Below are positions 8,523 to 17,043 of a stretch of DNA of 64,000 bases, piece by piece. The stretch is from Capnocytophaga stomatis (lineage in GTDB: Bacteria > Bacteroidota > Bacteroidia > Flavobacteriales > Flavobacteriaceae). The notes beneath the pieces are model-generated. The model made no database searches, was not told where the DNA came from, and saw only the letters and a list, made by a program, of their open reading frames with translations. The stretch lies in contig NZ_CP022387.1 of the NCBI RefSeq assembly GCF_002302635.1, forward strand, positions 992,001-1,056,000, given 5' to 3'. The position numbers were made by a program, and so were the translations under genes. Within the stretch, counting starts at the first letter, position 1; each line of letters starts with the position of its first letter.

Positions 8523-10094
8523 ATGAATCGAATTTTTTATCTTTTATTCGCTTTTGTTCTTTTGTCGGCTTGCGGAAGCCAAAAAAACGTAATCGGCGGA
8601 GGCGAATTTACACAACCCGAAATGCCTTTAACAACAGGCAAAGACAATTTGCTGACTTCGTTTAAGTTAGCCACCAAAAATCTAAACTCCATCACAGAAG
8701 TAAAAGTTTTGCTTAAATCAGAATTAAAATCTTTCGACTTAAGTGAAATATCCGTCTATTTAAGTGATAAAGAAAACTTTAAAGAAGCAGAATTGTTTGC
8801 ATCTACAAACGTAATCAAATCGGAATCCCTTCTGAAAGGCAGTTATTTACCTAAAATGAAAGATATTTACGTTTGGATAACAGCAAAAACCACGGAAAAT
8901 CCGAATCTTCTGAATAAAATAAAGGTTTTTCAGATTGAATTTTTATCAAACGGCTCACGATATGTGTATGTAAATCCGAAAAGTCCTTCACAACGCTTCG
9001 GGATTACGCTCCGAAGTAAAAAACAAGATGGCATTGAGTGCTATCGTATTCCTGGACTGGCAACGACCAACAAAGGTACGCTCATCGCCGTGTATGACAA
9101 TCGTTATAACAATTGTAAAGACTTGCAGGAAGACGTAAACGTAGGAATGAGCCGCAGCACCGATGGCGGACAAACGTGGGAACCGATGAAGGAAATTATG
9201 GATTTGGGCGAATGGGGCGGATTGTCAAATCAGCTTAACGGAATTGGCGACCCTGCCGTATTGGTCGATAAAACCACAGGCACCATTTGGGTAGCGGCAC
9301 TTTGGCTACACGGGCACGACAAAGACAAAATGGCGTGGTGGGCTTCTCGTCCCGGAATGACGCCTCACGAAACTGGTCAGCTGATGCTCGTAAAAAGTGA
9401 AGACGATGGCGTTACGTGGAGCGACCCCATCAGCATCACTCCGCAAACCAAAGACCCGAAATGGTATCTTTTCTTTAATGGTCCCGGTAGCGGAATTACT
9501 CTTAAAGACGGAAAAATAATGTTCGCCGCACAATACAAAGACGAAAACCAAGTTCCGCATTCTACCTTAATATACAGTGAAGACCACGGAAAAACGTGGC
9601 ACTGCGGAACGGGAGCAAAATCGCACACCACAGAGGCTCAAGTAGTTCAGCTCTCTGACGGAAGTATTATGCTCAATATGCGTGACGACCGCAATCGTCA
9701 GAATTACACGCTCTCCGATGAATTTCACGGACGTTCGGTTGCCATCACTCGCGATTTTGGAAAAACTTGGGTGGAACACAGCACTTCACGCATCGCACTT
9801 ACCGAACCGAATTGTATGGCAAGTATCATTTCGTTTGATAAAAACGGTAAAAAATATCTGTTTTTTTCCAACCCAGCAGACGCCAAAAGCCGTGTGAATA
9901 TGACCATCAAAGCCAGCGATGATGAGGGAAACACGTGGAATAAGCTACCTCAAATCAAGCTGTACGCTAACGGAGGCTTTGGATATTCGTGTATGTCATT
10001 AATCGAAGATAAATACATCGGGATTTTGTACGAAGGTGCAGGCGATTTGCTTTTCCAGAAGATACCGATTGCGGAGTTAATCCCTATGAAGTAA
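8523..10094 (+). CDS. siaC: Surface lipoprotein sialidase (exo-alpha-sialidase, GH33)
   Basis: Releases terminal sialic acid from host glycans. 523 residues: lipoprotein signal MNRIFYLLFAFVLLSAC with Cys17 as the lipid anchor, an N-terminal accessory domain (about 30-155), then a six-bladed propeller. The Arg-Ile-Pro motif is at 175-177 (YRIP), and five Asp boxes end in W219, W299, W359, W416 and W472. Likely catalytic residues are the arginine triad R175, R387 (NMRDDRN) and R457 (SRVNM), Glu371 (TEAQVV) and a tyrosine near 488 (FGYSC). Cys17 and the layout agree with SiaC of Capnocytophaga canimorsus, a known virulence and feeding factor. Surface exposure is inferred from that protein. A strong terminator follows. 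Confidence 0.92.
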   Translation: MNRIFYLLFAFVLLSACGSQKNVIGGGEFTQPEMPLTTGKDNLLTSFKLATKNLNSITEVKVLLKSELKSFDLSEISVYLSDKENFKEAELFASTNVIKSESLLKGSYLPKMKDIYVWITAKTTENPNLLNKIKVFQIEFLSNGSRYVYVNPKSPSQRFGITLRSKKQDGIECYRIPGLATTNKGTLIAVYDNRYNNCKDLQEDVNVGMSRSTDGGQTWEPMKEIMDLGEWGGLSNQLNGIGDPAVLVDKTTGTIWVAALWLHGHDKDKMAWWASRPGMTPHETGQLMLVKSEDDGVTWSDPISITPQTKDPKWYLFFNGPGSGITLKDGKIMFAAQYKDENQVPHSTLIYSEDHGKTWHCGTGAKSHTTEAQVVQLSDGSIMLNMRDDRNRQNYTLSDEFHGRSVAITRDFGKTWVEHSTSRIALTEPNCMASIISFDKNGKKYLFFSNPADAKSRVNMTIKASDDEGNTWNKLPQIKLYANGGFGYSCMSLIEDKYIGILYEGAGDLLFQKIPIAELIPMK

Positions 10095-10112
10095 TTTTAA
10101 GCTAAACCTTTT

Positions 10113-10154
10113 AAAAAATGTTCTTCGTATGAAGTAGTACGAAGAACATTTTTT
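10113..10154 (+). terminator. Intrinsic terminator after the sialidase
   Basis: A perfect 17-bp inverted repeat: AAAAAATGTTCTTCGTA (10113-10129) and its complement (10138-10154), with an 8-base loop, ending in a T run. It is 18 bases past the sialidase stop. The A run on the other side would let it work in both directions. Confidence 0.9.
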
Positions 10155-10173
10155 CTTTTCTCCACTATTTGTA

Positions 10174-10205
10174 TTTTGTCATTTTATTTTTTTGACTTAC
10201 CTTTG
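10174..10205 (+). promoter_or_regulatory. Promoter of the three-gene secreted-protein operon
   Basis: TTTTG (10174-10178) and TACCTTTG (10198-10205) match the minus-33 and minus-7 boxes with a 19-base spacer. The leader to the ATG at 10238 is about 30 bases, which argues against the TTG start at 10220. Confidence 0.75.
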
Positions 10206-10237
10206 CCCCTGATTGTGTATTGTACTGCAATCCAAAA

Positions 10238-12394
10238 ATGGCTAACTCAACCAAAATAACTACATACCTACTTTGTATATTCTTCCTTTTGGGAGCGGAC
10301 TTTTTGTATGCACAGTGTAACAGCAATGTACCTCAGGTAGGGGGAACAGTTACATTTGTTTGGGACACCTCTAATGGACTACCCTCTCCCGTTACTATTA
10401 GTGGGGTAAAGCGGCACTATGAAAATTACATTTTGGTTAATGTGATAGGAGGCATCACTTACAGTGTTAATAGCCCGCATATAAGAGTCTGCTTTAATCA
10501 ACAATTACTGAATCTTAGTGGGAATAACTTCACACCCAATCAATCGGGACAAGTACGTATTTATTATGATGGATGGTTTAATAATACAACATTAACCATT
10601 TCAGTTGTAAGCGGACAAAATACCGCTGACTCCCAAGATGTTCCACCTGCCATAAACAACAAATGGCGTACGCATTTTTATAAGGGTACAGATAATACCA
10701 ACGCACCTCCTTCCTCTTATAAATATTTGGGGTACTTTGATTTGCCTGAGTCCTTTAATATTAAAAAAAGTTCTGGAACGTTTGAAATTTATTCACAAGA
10801 GAGTACCGATGTTAGAATGTTTGCCAGTCCCGATTTTTTTTTGACTCGGGCTTTGATGCGTTCAACCCGCAAGGGATTGTATTATGTGAATTTAGGAGCC
10901 GATGATGGAACAAGACTAAAAATAGACAATACATTAGTTTATGATAATTGGAATAATATATCACAACCTAAATGGAATCCCGTAAACAATCAGATTATTA
11001 ACCTTTCGGGCAATAGCCTAATGTTTTACGAATTTTATAACGGAGGTTTGCCTCTTTGGTATTTGTTTGAAACCAGCGATTCTGACAAAATCATCGAAAA
11101 CACCATTTCGGGAGAACAAACCCTTTGTGCGGGGGGAAGTAACGGAACGCCTGTAACGGGAGATGATTTCAACCGAAGAAACCAGTACGGTTTTACCCCA
11201 ACCTTTGCCTTCCAGTGGTATTACACAACCAGCATCGGTGGAGTACCTACCGACATCAATGGAGCAACACAAAAAGATTTTACCCCTAATCCCCAAACTG
11301 CCCCCTTTAACCAAACAGGTACATATTATTTATATCGACGGGCTTCAGTTACTTTCAAAAACATAGGAATGTCCCAACAAACGGAAAGTGTTACCTCCAA
11401 TCCTATAAAGATAATCGTACGAAACCAACCAACAGCCAAAACAAAACCCAGTAAAAAATCATTTTGCCAAGACGAAAATAACGCTAAAATTACGATAACG
11501 GTAAATAATGGTAGCGGTGGGCAACCACCTTTTACTTTAAATTATACAATTGATGGCGTTACGCAACAATATCAAAGTAATAGTAATATTTTTGAAATTC
11601 CCATCAACACTAACCAAGCGGGGGAATTCCATTACCAATACGTATCCATTACTGACGGCAACGGCTGTACTAACCAACTGAACCAGTCCGATATTATCAC
11701 CATAAAACCGCTACCCACTGCCGTATTTTCAGGACAGGACACTACCTTGTGCTTAAACACTCCAGCAGCACAAATTCCGTGGGTTACCTTTACGGGGGAA
11801 CTTCCCTTTACCGTAAAAATAAAAGCTGCCAAAACAGGAAATCCTCCCATAGAAATTGACGAAACATTGGCAGAAAATGAAAATAGTTTAACCATAAACC
11901 ATCCCCCCAACGATGAAGGCGAGTTTACTTACGAACTCTTATGGGTTAGTGATAAAAACGGTTGTAAAACATTTTTTACCAACCAAAAGGTAGTGGTTAA
12001 TGTGGTAAAACCCTCTATAACCCTCACAACGCCCGAAAACATTACGTGGTGTTTGCCCGAAATCGTTTCAGCGGTTTACGATGAGGGTAGCGGACATACA
12101 AATGTATCAGAAAATAGTTACGTGTTGCCCTCAGGGGACACAACGCTCGACGTAACCATAAACCCCGTACCTTGTTGCCCAAACCCCGTTTTGAAATGGA
12201 CTATCAATAACAATTTGAGCAACGTACGAACGGGGCAACCCTCTACTCACACGGGTATTTCTTTTGAAAACGATACTTCCACCGACAAAACGTATAATAT
12301 TACCTATTGGCTGGAATGTAACGGACAAAAATACAACTACGTAACCCGAGAAGTACGGATTATTCCCCGACCGCAAATCAATTTTAGTAACTAA
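10238..12394 (+). CDS. Secreted PA14-like multidomain surface protein
   Basis: 718 residues with signal peptide MANSTKITTYLLCIFFLLGADFLYAQ. An N-terminal beta-rich part is followed, at about residues 130-280, by a PA14-like domain (LYYVNLGADDGTRLKIDNTLVYDNWNN, then NLSGNSLMFYEFYNGGLPLWYLFE). Several PKD/Ig-like modules come after it, each with a cysteine pair and phrases such as GNGCTNQ and KNGCKT. PA14 domains often bind glycans. It lacks a sorting domain of its own; the third gene of the operon has one. I start at ATG 10238, since the TTG 18 bases earlier would leave almost no leader and spoil the signal peptide. The protein's function is unknown. Confidence 0.8.
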   Translation: MANSTKITTYLLCIFFLLGADFLYAQCNSNVPQVGGTVTFVWDTSNGLPSPVTISGVKRHYENYILVNVIGGITYSVNSPHIRVCFNQQLLNLSGNNFTPNQSGQVRIYYDGWFNNTTLTISVVSGQNTADSQDVPPAINNKWRTHFYKGTDNTNAPPSSYKYLGYFDLPESFNIKKSSGTFEIYSQESTDVRMFASPDFFLTRALMRSTRKGLYYVNLGADDGTRLKIDNTLVYDNWNNISQPKWNPVNNQIINLSGNSLMFYEFYNGGLPLWYLFETSDSDKIIENTISGEQTLCAGGSNGTPVTGDDFNRRNQYGFTPTFAFQWYYTTSIGGVPTDINGATQKDFTPNPQTAPFNQTGTYYLYRRASVTFKNIGMSQQTESVTSNPIKIIVRNQPTAKTKPSKKSFCQDENNAKITITVNNGSGGQPPFTLNYTIDGVTQQYQSNSNIFEIPINTNQAGEFHYQYVSITDGNGCTNQLNQSDIITIKPLPTAVFSGQDTTLCLNTPAAQIPWVTFTGELPFTVKIKAAKTGNPPIEIDETLAENENSLTINHPPNDEGEFTYELLWVSDKNGCKTFFTNQKVVVNVVKPSITLTTPENITWCLPEIVSAVYDEGSGHTNVSENSYVLPSGDTTLDVTINPVPCCPNPVLKWTINNNLSNVRTGQPSTHTGISFENDTSTDKTYNITYWLECNGQKYNYVTREVRIIPRPQINFSN

Positions 12395-12434
12395 TTATAA
12401 AAACATATATTGAACATTTTTTAATTTTTTATTT

Positions 12435-13466
12435 ATGAGAAAGTTAATCTTAAGTATGGCTTTAGCCATTGTATCAACAGGTGCTTATGCACAAGCACAA
12501 GATAGAGCTACAAAGGGAACAGCTCCTACACAAAACGTCAATTGTGTTGATAATGCTCAAAATCCTATAGTAGGAAAAAAATACACATATACAGTTGATG
12601 GACCGGAAGGAAAATATCACTTCTTTGCTACAAATAATACTACTTTCATCAACGATGGAAACTTATTGACCACAGGAGCATACACAGAGGGTGGCGGACA
12701 AATAAAAGTGACTACAGGAAGTTACAATGATGCTAACTCAGAAAGCAAAAGTATTGAGCTCGCGTGGACAAATGTTGCAGGAACATCTTACTTAGTAGTT
12801 AACCACACCCCTAAGGCGAATTGTACAACAGCAAACAACCTAAAGGTTCTGAAAATTCAACCTAAAAACGCTTTTTTTATTGAATTACGTAATATGAATA
12901 ATGGTAAACAAACCCAAGCATCAAGTGCGTTAAGTAATGTAGAGGTTTGTTTAGGAACAATAAAATCTGCTGAAATTGAGGGCGATCAAGTAGCATATAA
13001 CTATGGTGAACAATCCTTATTTTATGAATTAACTGCTGTAAATTACGACAAGTCTTTCGTGCCTCAAATAAAACTAGAAGGGCTTAAGACAGGTCAAACT
13101 GCCACCCTAAAGTGGGGATACAATAGAGACAATATAAGTCAAGTACTAAAGACCATAAATGTAGCTGACATAAATCAGCCAATTGATTTCCCTGAAATTG
13201 TAGCAGATGAACTAATTGATCCTTCTGAAGGTGTTTCTATTTACCTAGAGTTAGTTATCAACAATGGTAAAGAAGAAGGTCTTGTTGACCAACCTATAAC
13301 CTTACTTGCAGATGCCACAACAGGGATTAATAAGAACATTAAAGATGTTAAAGTAACTGATTGCTCTGAGGAAAATGATTTTGCCGACAAAGCTATCCAA
13401 ACTTTAAAAGCGAGAGCAACTGTTACAGCTGGTACAGGTTTGCAATTTATTTCTCCAAAACCATAA
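12435..13466 (+). CDS. Secreted protein of unknown function in the PA14/CHU_C operon
   Basis: 343 residues with a clear signal peptide, MRKLILSMALAIVSTGAYAQ. The mature part is beta-rich with scattered cysteines (NVNCVDNAQNP, KANCTTANN, VEVCLGTIK, VTDCSEEND) and no motif I recognise. The stretch GKKYTYTVDGPEGKYHFFATNNTTFI resembles the opening of the PA14 protein just upstream (description of a construct holding together text and a value), so it may be an Ig-like module. It lies 40 bases after the PA14 gene and 11 bases before the CHU_C gene, with no promoter box between, so the three form one operon. Probably part of a surface complex. Confidence 0.75.
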   Translation: MRKLILSMALAIVSTGAYAQAQDRATKGTAPTQNVNCVDNAQNPIVGKKYTYTVDGPEGKYHFFATNNTTFINDGNLLTTGAYTEGGGQIKVTTGSYNDANSESKSIELAWTNVAGTSYLVVNHTPKANCTTANNLKVLKIQPKNAFFIELRNMNNGKQTQASSALSNVEVCLGTIKSAEIEGDQVAYNYGEQSLFYELTAVNYDKSFVPQIKLEGLKTGQTATLKWGYNRDNISQVLKTINVADINQPIDFPEIVADELIDPSEGVSIYLELVINNGKEEGLVDQPITLLADATTGINKNIKDVKVTDCSEENDFADKAIQTLKARATVTAGTGLQFISPKP

Positions 13467-13477
13467 AAAAATAAACT

Positions 13478-14626
13478 GTGTATAAATTTCTCAAACATAT
13501 CTTATTTAGCGTTTGCTTTATGGCGAGCGTGGTTGCGTTTTCACAAACTTCCAAAGTTGGTGAGGCTATCACGCTTTCCGTATTGCCTAAGGCAGGTGAT
13601 AGATATGTTTGGGAACTATATGATTCCGCAGTAGATTTTGCCAAAACCTCAGGTAATTGTCCGCCCTCAAAAGCTCGTTTTGTAGGCACGAGCAACAGCT
13701 CACAAGTGCAAGTACAGTGGCTTGAAGCAGGCACTTATTATTACAAAGTAAGTGTAAGCAATGGCTGTTCTACCAATAGCAAGGTGGGAATGATTACCGT
13801 AACCGGTGAAATTACGCCTCCTAAAATACATATCACGTATGATTGCCACAAAGGCACTGCTACATTGCAAGCCTCCGATTTTAGTGGTTCACTACTGTGG
13901 AGCACAGGCGAAACTGCTGCCACAATTATGGTTGATACTCAGAACATTCCTGAAGGAAATGCTGTGCCGTATTGGGTACAACAAACCGTTGGCGGAGTAC
14001 AAAGCTCACGTACTGAGGTAACTATTGAGCGAAACACCAAGCCCAACACACCAAATACTTCGGCTTTCCCTACACGAATTTATATTGGAGAGTCAGTAAG
14101 TTTGGCAAGCGTTTCTTGCGGTACTGACAAAGTACAATGGTTCGCCGATGTAGCACTTACACAAGAAATCACAACTTCTGAAATAAATCCTACCGAAAAT
14201 ACAACCTATTACGTAGTTTGTAAAACTTCTAACGGATGTCAAAGTGAAGCAGTAAGCCTTCTTCTTGAAGTAGTAGCTAAGGATTCCTGTGCAACTTTGT
14301 TTGAAAATATGTTCATACCGAATGGATTCTCTCCAAACAACGATGGCGTTAATGACACGTGGGAAGTTGAAGACCTCAAAAAATACTACATAAATTGTAA
14401 CCAGAAAAATACCGTCCGTATCTTTAACCGTTGGGGAGCAAAAGTGTATGAAAAAGAAAATTATATGTTGGATGATCAACGTTTTCAAGGATTTTCTCAA
14501 CACGAAAGAACCGTAAGCAAAAAACCATTACCTAACGGCACTTATTTCTTTATCATTACCTTTGAAGACGGAAAACAAAAATCAGGATATCTCTATATGA
14601 GAAAAGATACTGAATTTGACCTATAA
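13478..14626 (+). CDS. T9SS type B sorting domain protein (CHU_C), third gene of operon
   Basis: 382 residues: signal peptide MYKFLKHILFSVCFMASVVAFSQ, two or three Ig-like modules, then at about 285-382 a gliding-motility-associated C-terminal domain. The domain begins FIPNGFSPNNDGVNDTW, continues VRIFNRWGAKVYE, and ends NGTYFFIITFEDGKQKSGYLYMRK. This domain sends proteins through the type IX secretion system to the cell surface. The start is GTG at 13478; the first ATG is inside the signal peptide. The gene overlaps nothing and follows the previous stop by 11 bases. As the only operon member with a sorting domain, it may anchor or carry the other two, which is inference. Confidence 0.85.
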   Translation: MYKFLKHILFSVCFMASVVAFSQTSKVGEAITLSVLPKAGDRYVWELYDSAVDFAKTSGNCPPSKARFVGTSNSSQVQVQWLEAGTYYYKVSVSNGCSTNSKVGMITVTGEITPPKIHITYDCHKGTATLQASDFSGSLLWSTGETAATIMVDTQNIPEGNAVPYWVQQTVGGVQSSRTEVTIERNTKPNTPNTSAFPTRIYIGESVSLASVSCGTDKVQWFADVALTQEITTSEINPTENTTYYVVCKTSNGCQSEAVSLLLEVVAKDSCATLFENMFIPNGFSPNNDGVNDTWEVEDLKKYYINCNQKNTVRIFNRWGAKVYEKENYMLDDQRFQGFSQHERTVSKKPLPNGTYFFIITFEDGKQKSGYLYMRKDTEFDL

Positions 14627-14650
14627 TCAATCTTTTTTCCAAAGTTTTTG

Positions 14651-14658
14651 TATTTTCG
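14651..14658 (+). promoter_or_regulatory. Possible minus-7 box for the EamA transporter
   Basis: TATTTTCG differs from TAnnTTTG at one fixed base. It is preceded by TTTTTG and lies about 53 bases before the transporter start. A weak call. Confidence 0.35.
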
Positions 14659-14711
14659 CGATTTCGTTTAATTATTACAGAAATTAAGCTTAAACAAAAA
14701 CATAAAAATAA

Positions 14712-15572
14712 ATGTTAACTCAATTACGTTTACACTTCATCGTTTTTTTATGGGGATTTACAGCTATTTTGGGAAAATTAATCTCCTTAGAAGCAAATCA
14801 CCTTGTGTGGCACAGAATGTTATTAACTTCCTGTTTTTTGATTGCTTTTGTAAGTATCTTTCAAAAAGGAAACATCTTCATAAATAAATCATTGGCTATC
14901 AAACTCATTGGTGTTGGCTGCTTGATGGCTATCCATTGGCTATTCTTTTTCCATTCCATAAAAGTTTCAAATGTATCCATTACGCTGGCTTGTATTTCCA
15001 CTGCCACACTGTTTGTTGCCCTTATTGAGCCTTTGGTGTTCCGAAGACGTATTGACTGGTCTGAAATTGTGTTGGGAATTATCATAACCATCTGTATGTT
15101 ACTCATTTTCAAAACAGAAATTCGCTACAAGGAAGGGATTTTTTACGGAATTGTGTGTGCAGCCTTCGGGGCGTTATTCAGCGTTTTCAACGGAAAACTG
15201 CACGGACAGACGTCTTCAGGAAATATCATTACATATGAAATTTTTGGCGGTTTTTTGGTTCTTACCATTTATTTTCTATTTACGGGAGATTTAAACGGAA
15301 TTTCAGAAATCTCATCAAATGATTTTTGGTGGGTTTTGCTTCTGGCAAGTGTTTTCACTGCCTATCCGATGTTTGAATCTATTCGTTTGATGCGTTATAT
15401 TTCTCCCTTTACTTTGGTTTTGGCGGTAAATCTGGAACCCGTTTACGGAATTGTTTTCGCTTATCTCATCTTTGGCGAATCAGAGCATATGAATCCCATT
15501 TTTTATGTGGCTTCTGCCGTGATGATTTTGGCTATTGCCCTCAACGGAATTATTAAAGCAAGACGGAAATAA
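14712..15572 (+). CDS. EamA/DMT family transporter
   Basis: Inner-membrane exporter of the drug/metabolite transporter superfamily, 286 residues with ten predicted membrane helices in two EamA halves. The first half begins LHFIVFLWGFTAILGKLI and contains HWLFFFHSIKVSNVSITLACISTATLFVALIEPL. The second carries YGIVCAAFGALFSVFNGKL and LAVNLEPVYGIVFAYLIFGE, the classic end-of-repeat motif. A lysine/arginine tail (KARRK) closes it on the cytoplasmic side. The substrate cannot be predicted. It is transcribed toward the leucine-rich-repeat gene, and no other gene shares its operon. Confidence 0.9.
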   Translation: MLTQLRLHFIVFLWGFTAILGKLISLEANHLVWHRMLLTSCFLIAFVSIFQKGNIFINKSLAIKLIGVGCLMAIHWLFFFHSIKVSNVSITLACISTATLFVALIEPLVFRRRIDWSEIVLGIIITICMLLIFKTEIRYKEGIFYGIVCAAFGALFSVFNGKLHGQTSSGNIITYEIFGGFLVLTIYFLFTGDLNGISEISSNDFWWVLLLASVFTAYPMFESIRLMRYISPFTLVLAVNLEPVYGIVFAYLIFGESEHMNPIFYVASAVMILAIALNGIIKARRK

Positions 15573-15641
15573 TCAAACAACAGAACTCAAACATCTGACT
15601 ACAAACAACATACACTTATTGAAATAAAATCTACGAATTTC

Positions 15642-17030
15642 TCACTTAAAAATATTATCTTTCCAAAGTGGATTTTCCTGATAAATTTCTTTGCTTTTCT
15701 TGGGAACGATTATAATTCCTTTGTAGCCTATTGTTCGTGTTACTTCGGGTGGCGTTGTGGCATCTAAACGCATTTCAAGTAAGGAAGAACAATCTCGGAA
15801 AGCTTCTAAACCAATTTTTGTAACAGTAGCAGGAAGTTTTATTTTTTTGAGAGAAGAACAGCCATAAAACGACTGAACACCAACAACTTGAGTTTGATTT
15901 GACAACTTCACCGAAGTCAAACTTTTACAATCGTAAAAAGCTTTATCTCCGATTTCAGTAACCAAATTAGGAATTTCTATCTTCCTCAAATTTACGCAAT
16001 TAGCAAACGCAAAAGAACCAATATGGCTCAATGATTTGGATAGTTTTACCTCTTGCAAATTTCTGCAATCATTGAAAGCTCCGAAAAGGATATCCGTAAC
16101 AGTTTGAGGAAATTCTATATGTGTGATACTGTAACAATTACGAAAAGAATGCATTCCTATTTTTTCCAATTTTTCCGGTAAAATCACAGTTTTCAAACGA
16201 TGACAATCCAAAAAAGTATCATTTTTGATATGTGTCAGATTTTTTGGAAGAATAACTGACTCCAATCGTGAGCAATTGTAAAAAGCACTCACACCAATAT
16301 ACGTCACAGAATCAGGCAAATACACCTCTTTTAATGACTTGCAATGCTCAAAAGCGTCATTACCAACGTATTCCAAATTCCCTGAAATTTTAACAGAATT
16401 CAGCGACTCACAAAAAGCAAATGCACTTGCTCTAATATGAGTAACTCCTGACGGTATTTGAATGGTTTTGAGCCCTTTACACTGATAAAATGCTTTTTGA
16501 GGAATTTCAGAAATTTTGTCTGAAAGTACCACATTTTTCAGATTGGAACATTCTGTAAAAACTCCCTTTCCTAATGAAGTAACAGATTTCGGAAGTTTGA
16601 TATTTTCTATATTGTAGCAGGATTTGAAAGCCTCATCTTCAATAATTTGCAAAGATTCTGCGAATTTTACAGAAGTTAAATTCACGCAGGAATCAAATGC
16701 ATTTTTTCCTATTCGGGTAACTGAATCCGGAATATCTATCGAAGCCAAATTGGTACAATTGAAAAAAGCCTTTTCTTCAATAAATTCTACCGTATTTGGA
16801 ATTTCAACCAATTGCAACCGATTGCAATCTTTAAAAACTTCTTTCTCAATTTTCTTAACAAAATAAGGGATTTTTATCTTCCCGTTAGTAGGAATTTTCT
16901 CAAAATTGCAGCCTTTCAAAATGTTATTCTCAATGAGAAAAAGCTCTGTATATTGCTGAGCATTAGCAGTATTTGCAAATAATATTAAAGCAAAAACGAG
17001 AAATATTTTGAGTTTGTAATTTCTATGCAT
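15642..17030 (-). CDS. Secreted BspA-like leucine-rich repeat protein (LRR_5)
   Basis: 462 residues: signal peptide MHRNYKLKIFLVFALILFANTANAQ, then about sixteen 23-residue repeats of the Treponema/BspA type, for example CTNLASIDIPDSVTRIGKNAFDS and CKSLKEVYLPDSVTYIGVSAFYN. The repeats share the pattern C..L..I.LP..VT.IG..AF..C, with a conserved cysteine at each turn. Such proteins bind host matrix or other bacteria. The end VPKKSKEIYQENPLWKDNIFK is the usual cap of these proteins, and no T9SS sorting domain follows. The start is only 13 bases after the stop of the aminolipid acyltransferase, so both are probably on one transcript. Confidence 0.88.
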   Translation of the reverse strand: MHRNYKLKIFLVFALILFANTANAQQYTELFLIENNILKGCNFEKIPTNGKIKIPYFVKKIEKEVFKDCNRLQLVEIPNTVEFIEEKAFFNCTNLASIDIPDSVTRIGKNAFDSCVNLTSVKFAESLQIIEDEAFKSCYNIENIKLPKSVTSLGKGVFTECSNLKNVVLSDKISEIPQKAFYQCKGLKTIQIPSGVTHIRASAFAFCESLNSVKISGNLEYVGNDAFEHCKSLKEVYLPDSVTYIGVSAFYNCSRLESVILPKNLTHIKNDTFLDCHRLKTVILPEKLEKIGMHSFRNCYSITHIEFPQTVTDILFGAFNDCRNLQEVKLSKSLSHIGSFAFANCVNLRKIEIPNLVTEIGDKAFYDCKSLTSVKLSNQTQVVGVQSFYGCSSLKKIKLPATVTKIGLEAFRDCSSLLEMRLDATTPPEVTRTIGYKGIIIVPKKSKEIYQENPLWKDNIFK

Positions 17031-17043
17031 AGTAAAATTTCCG

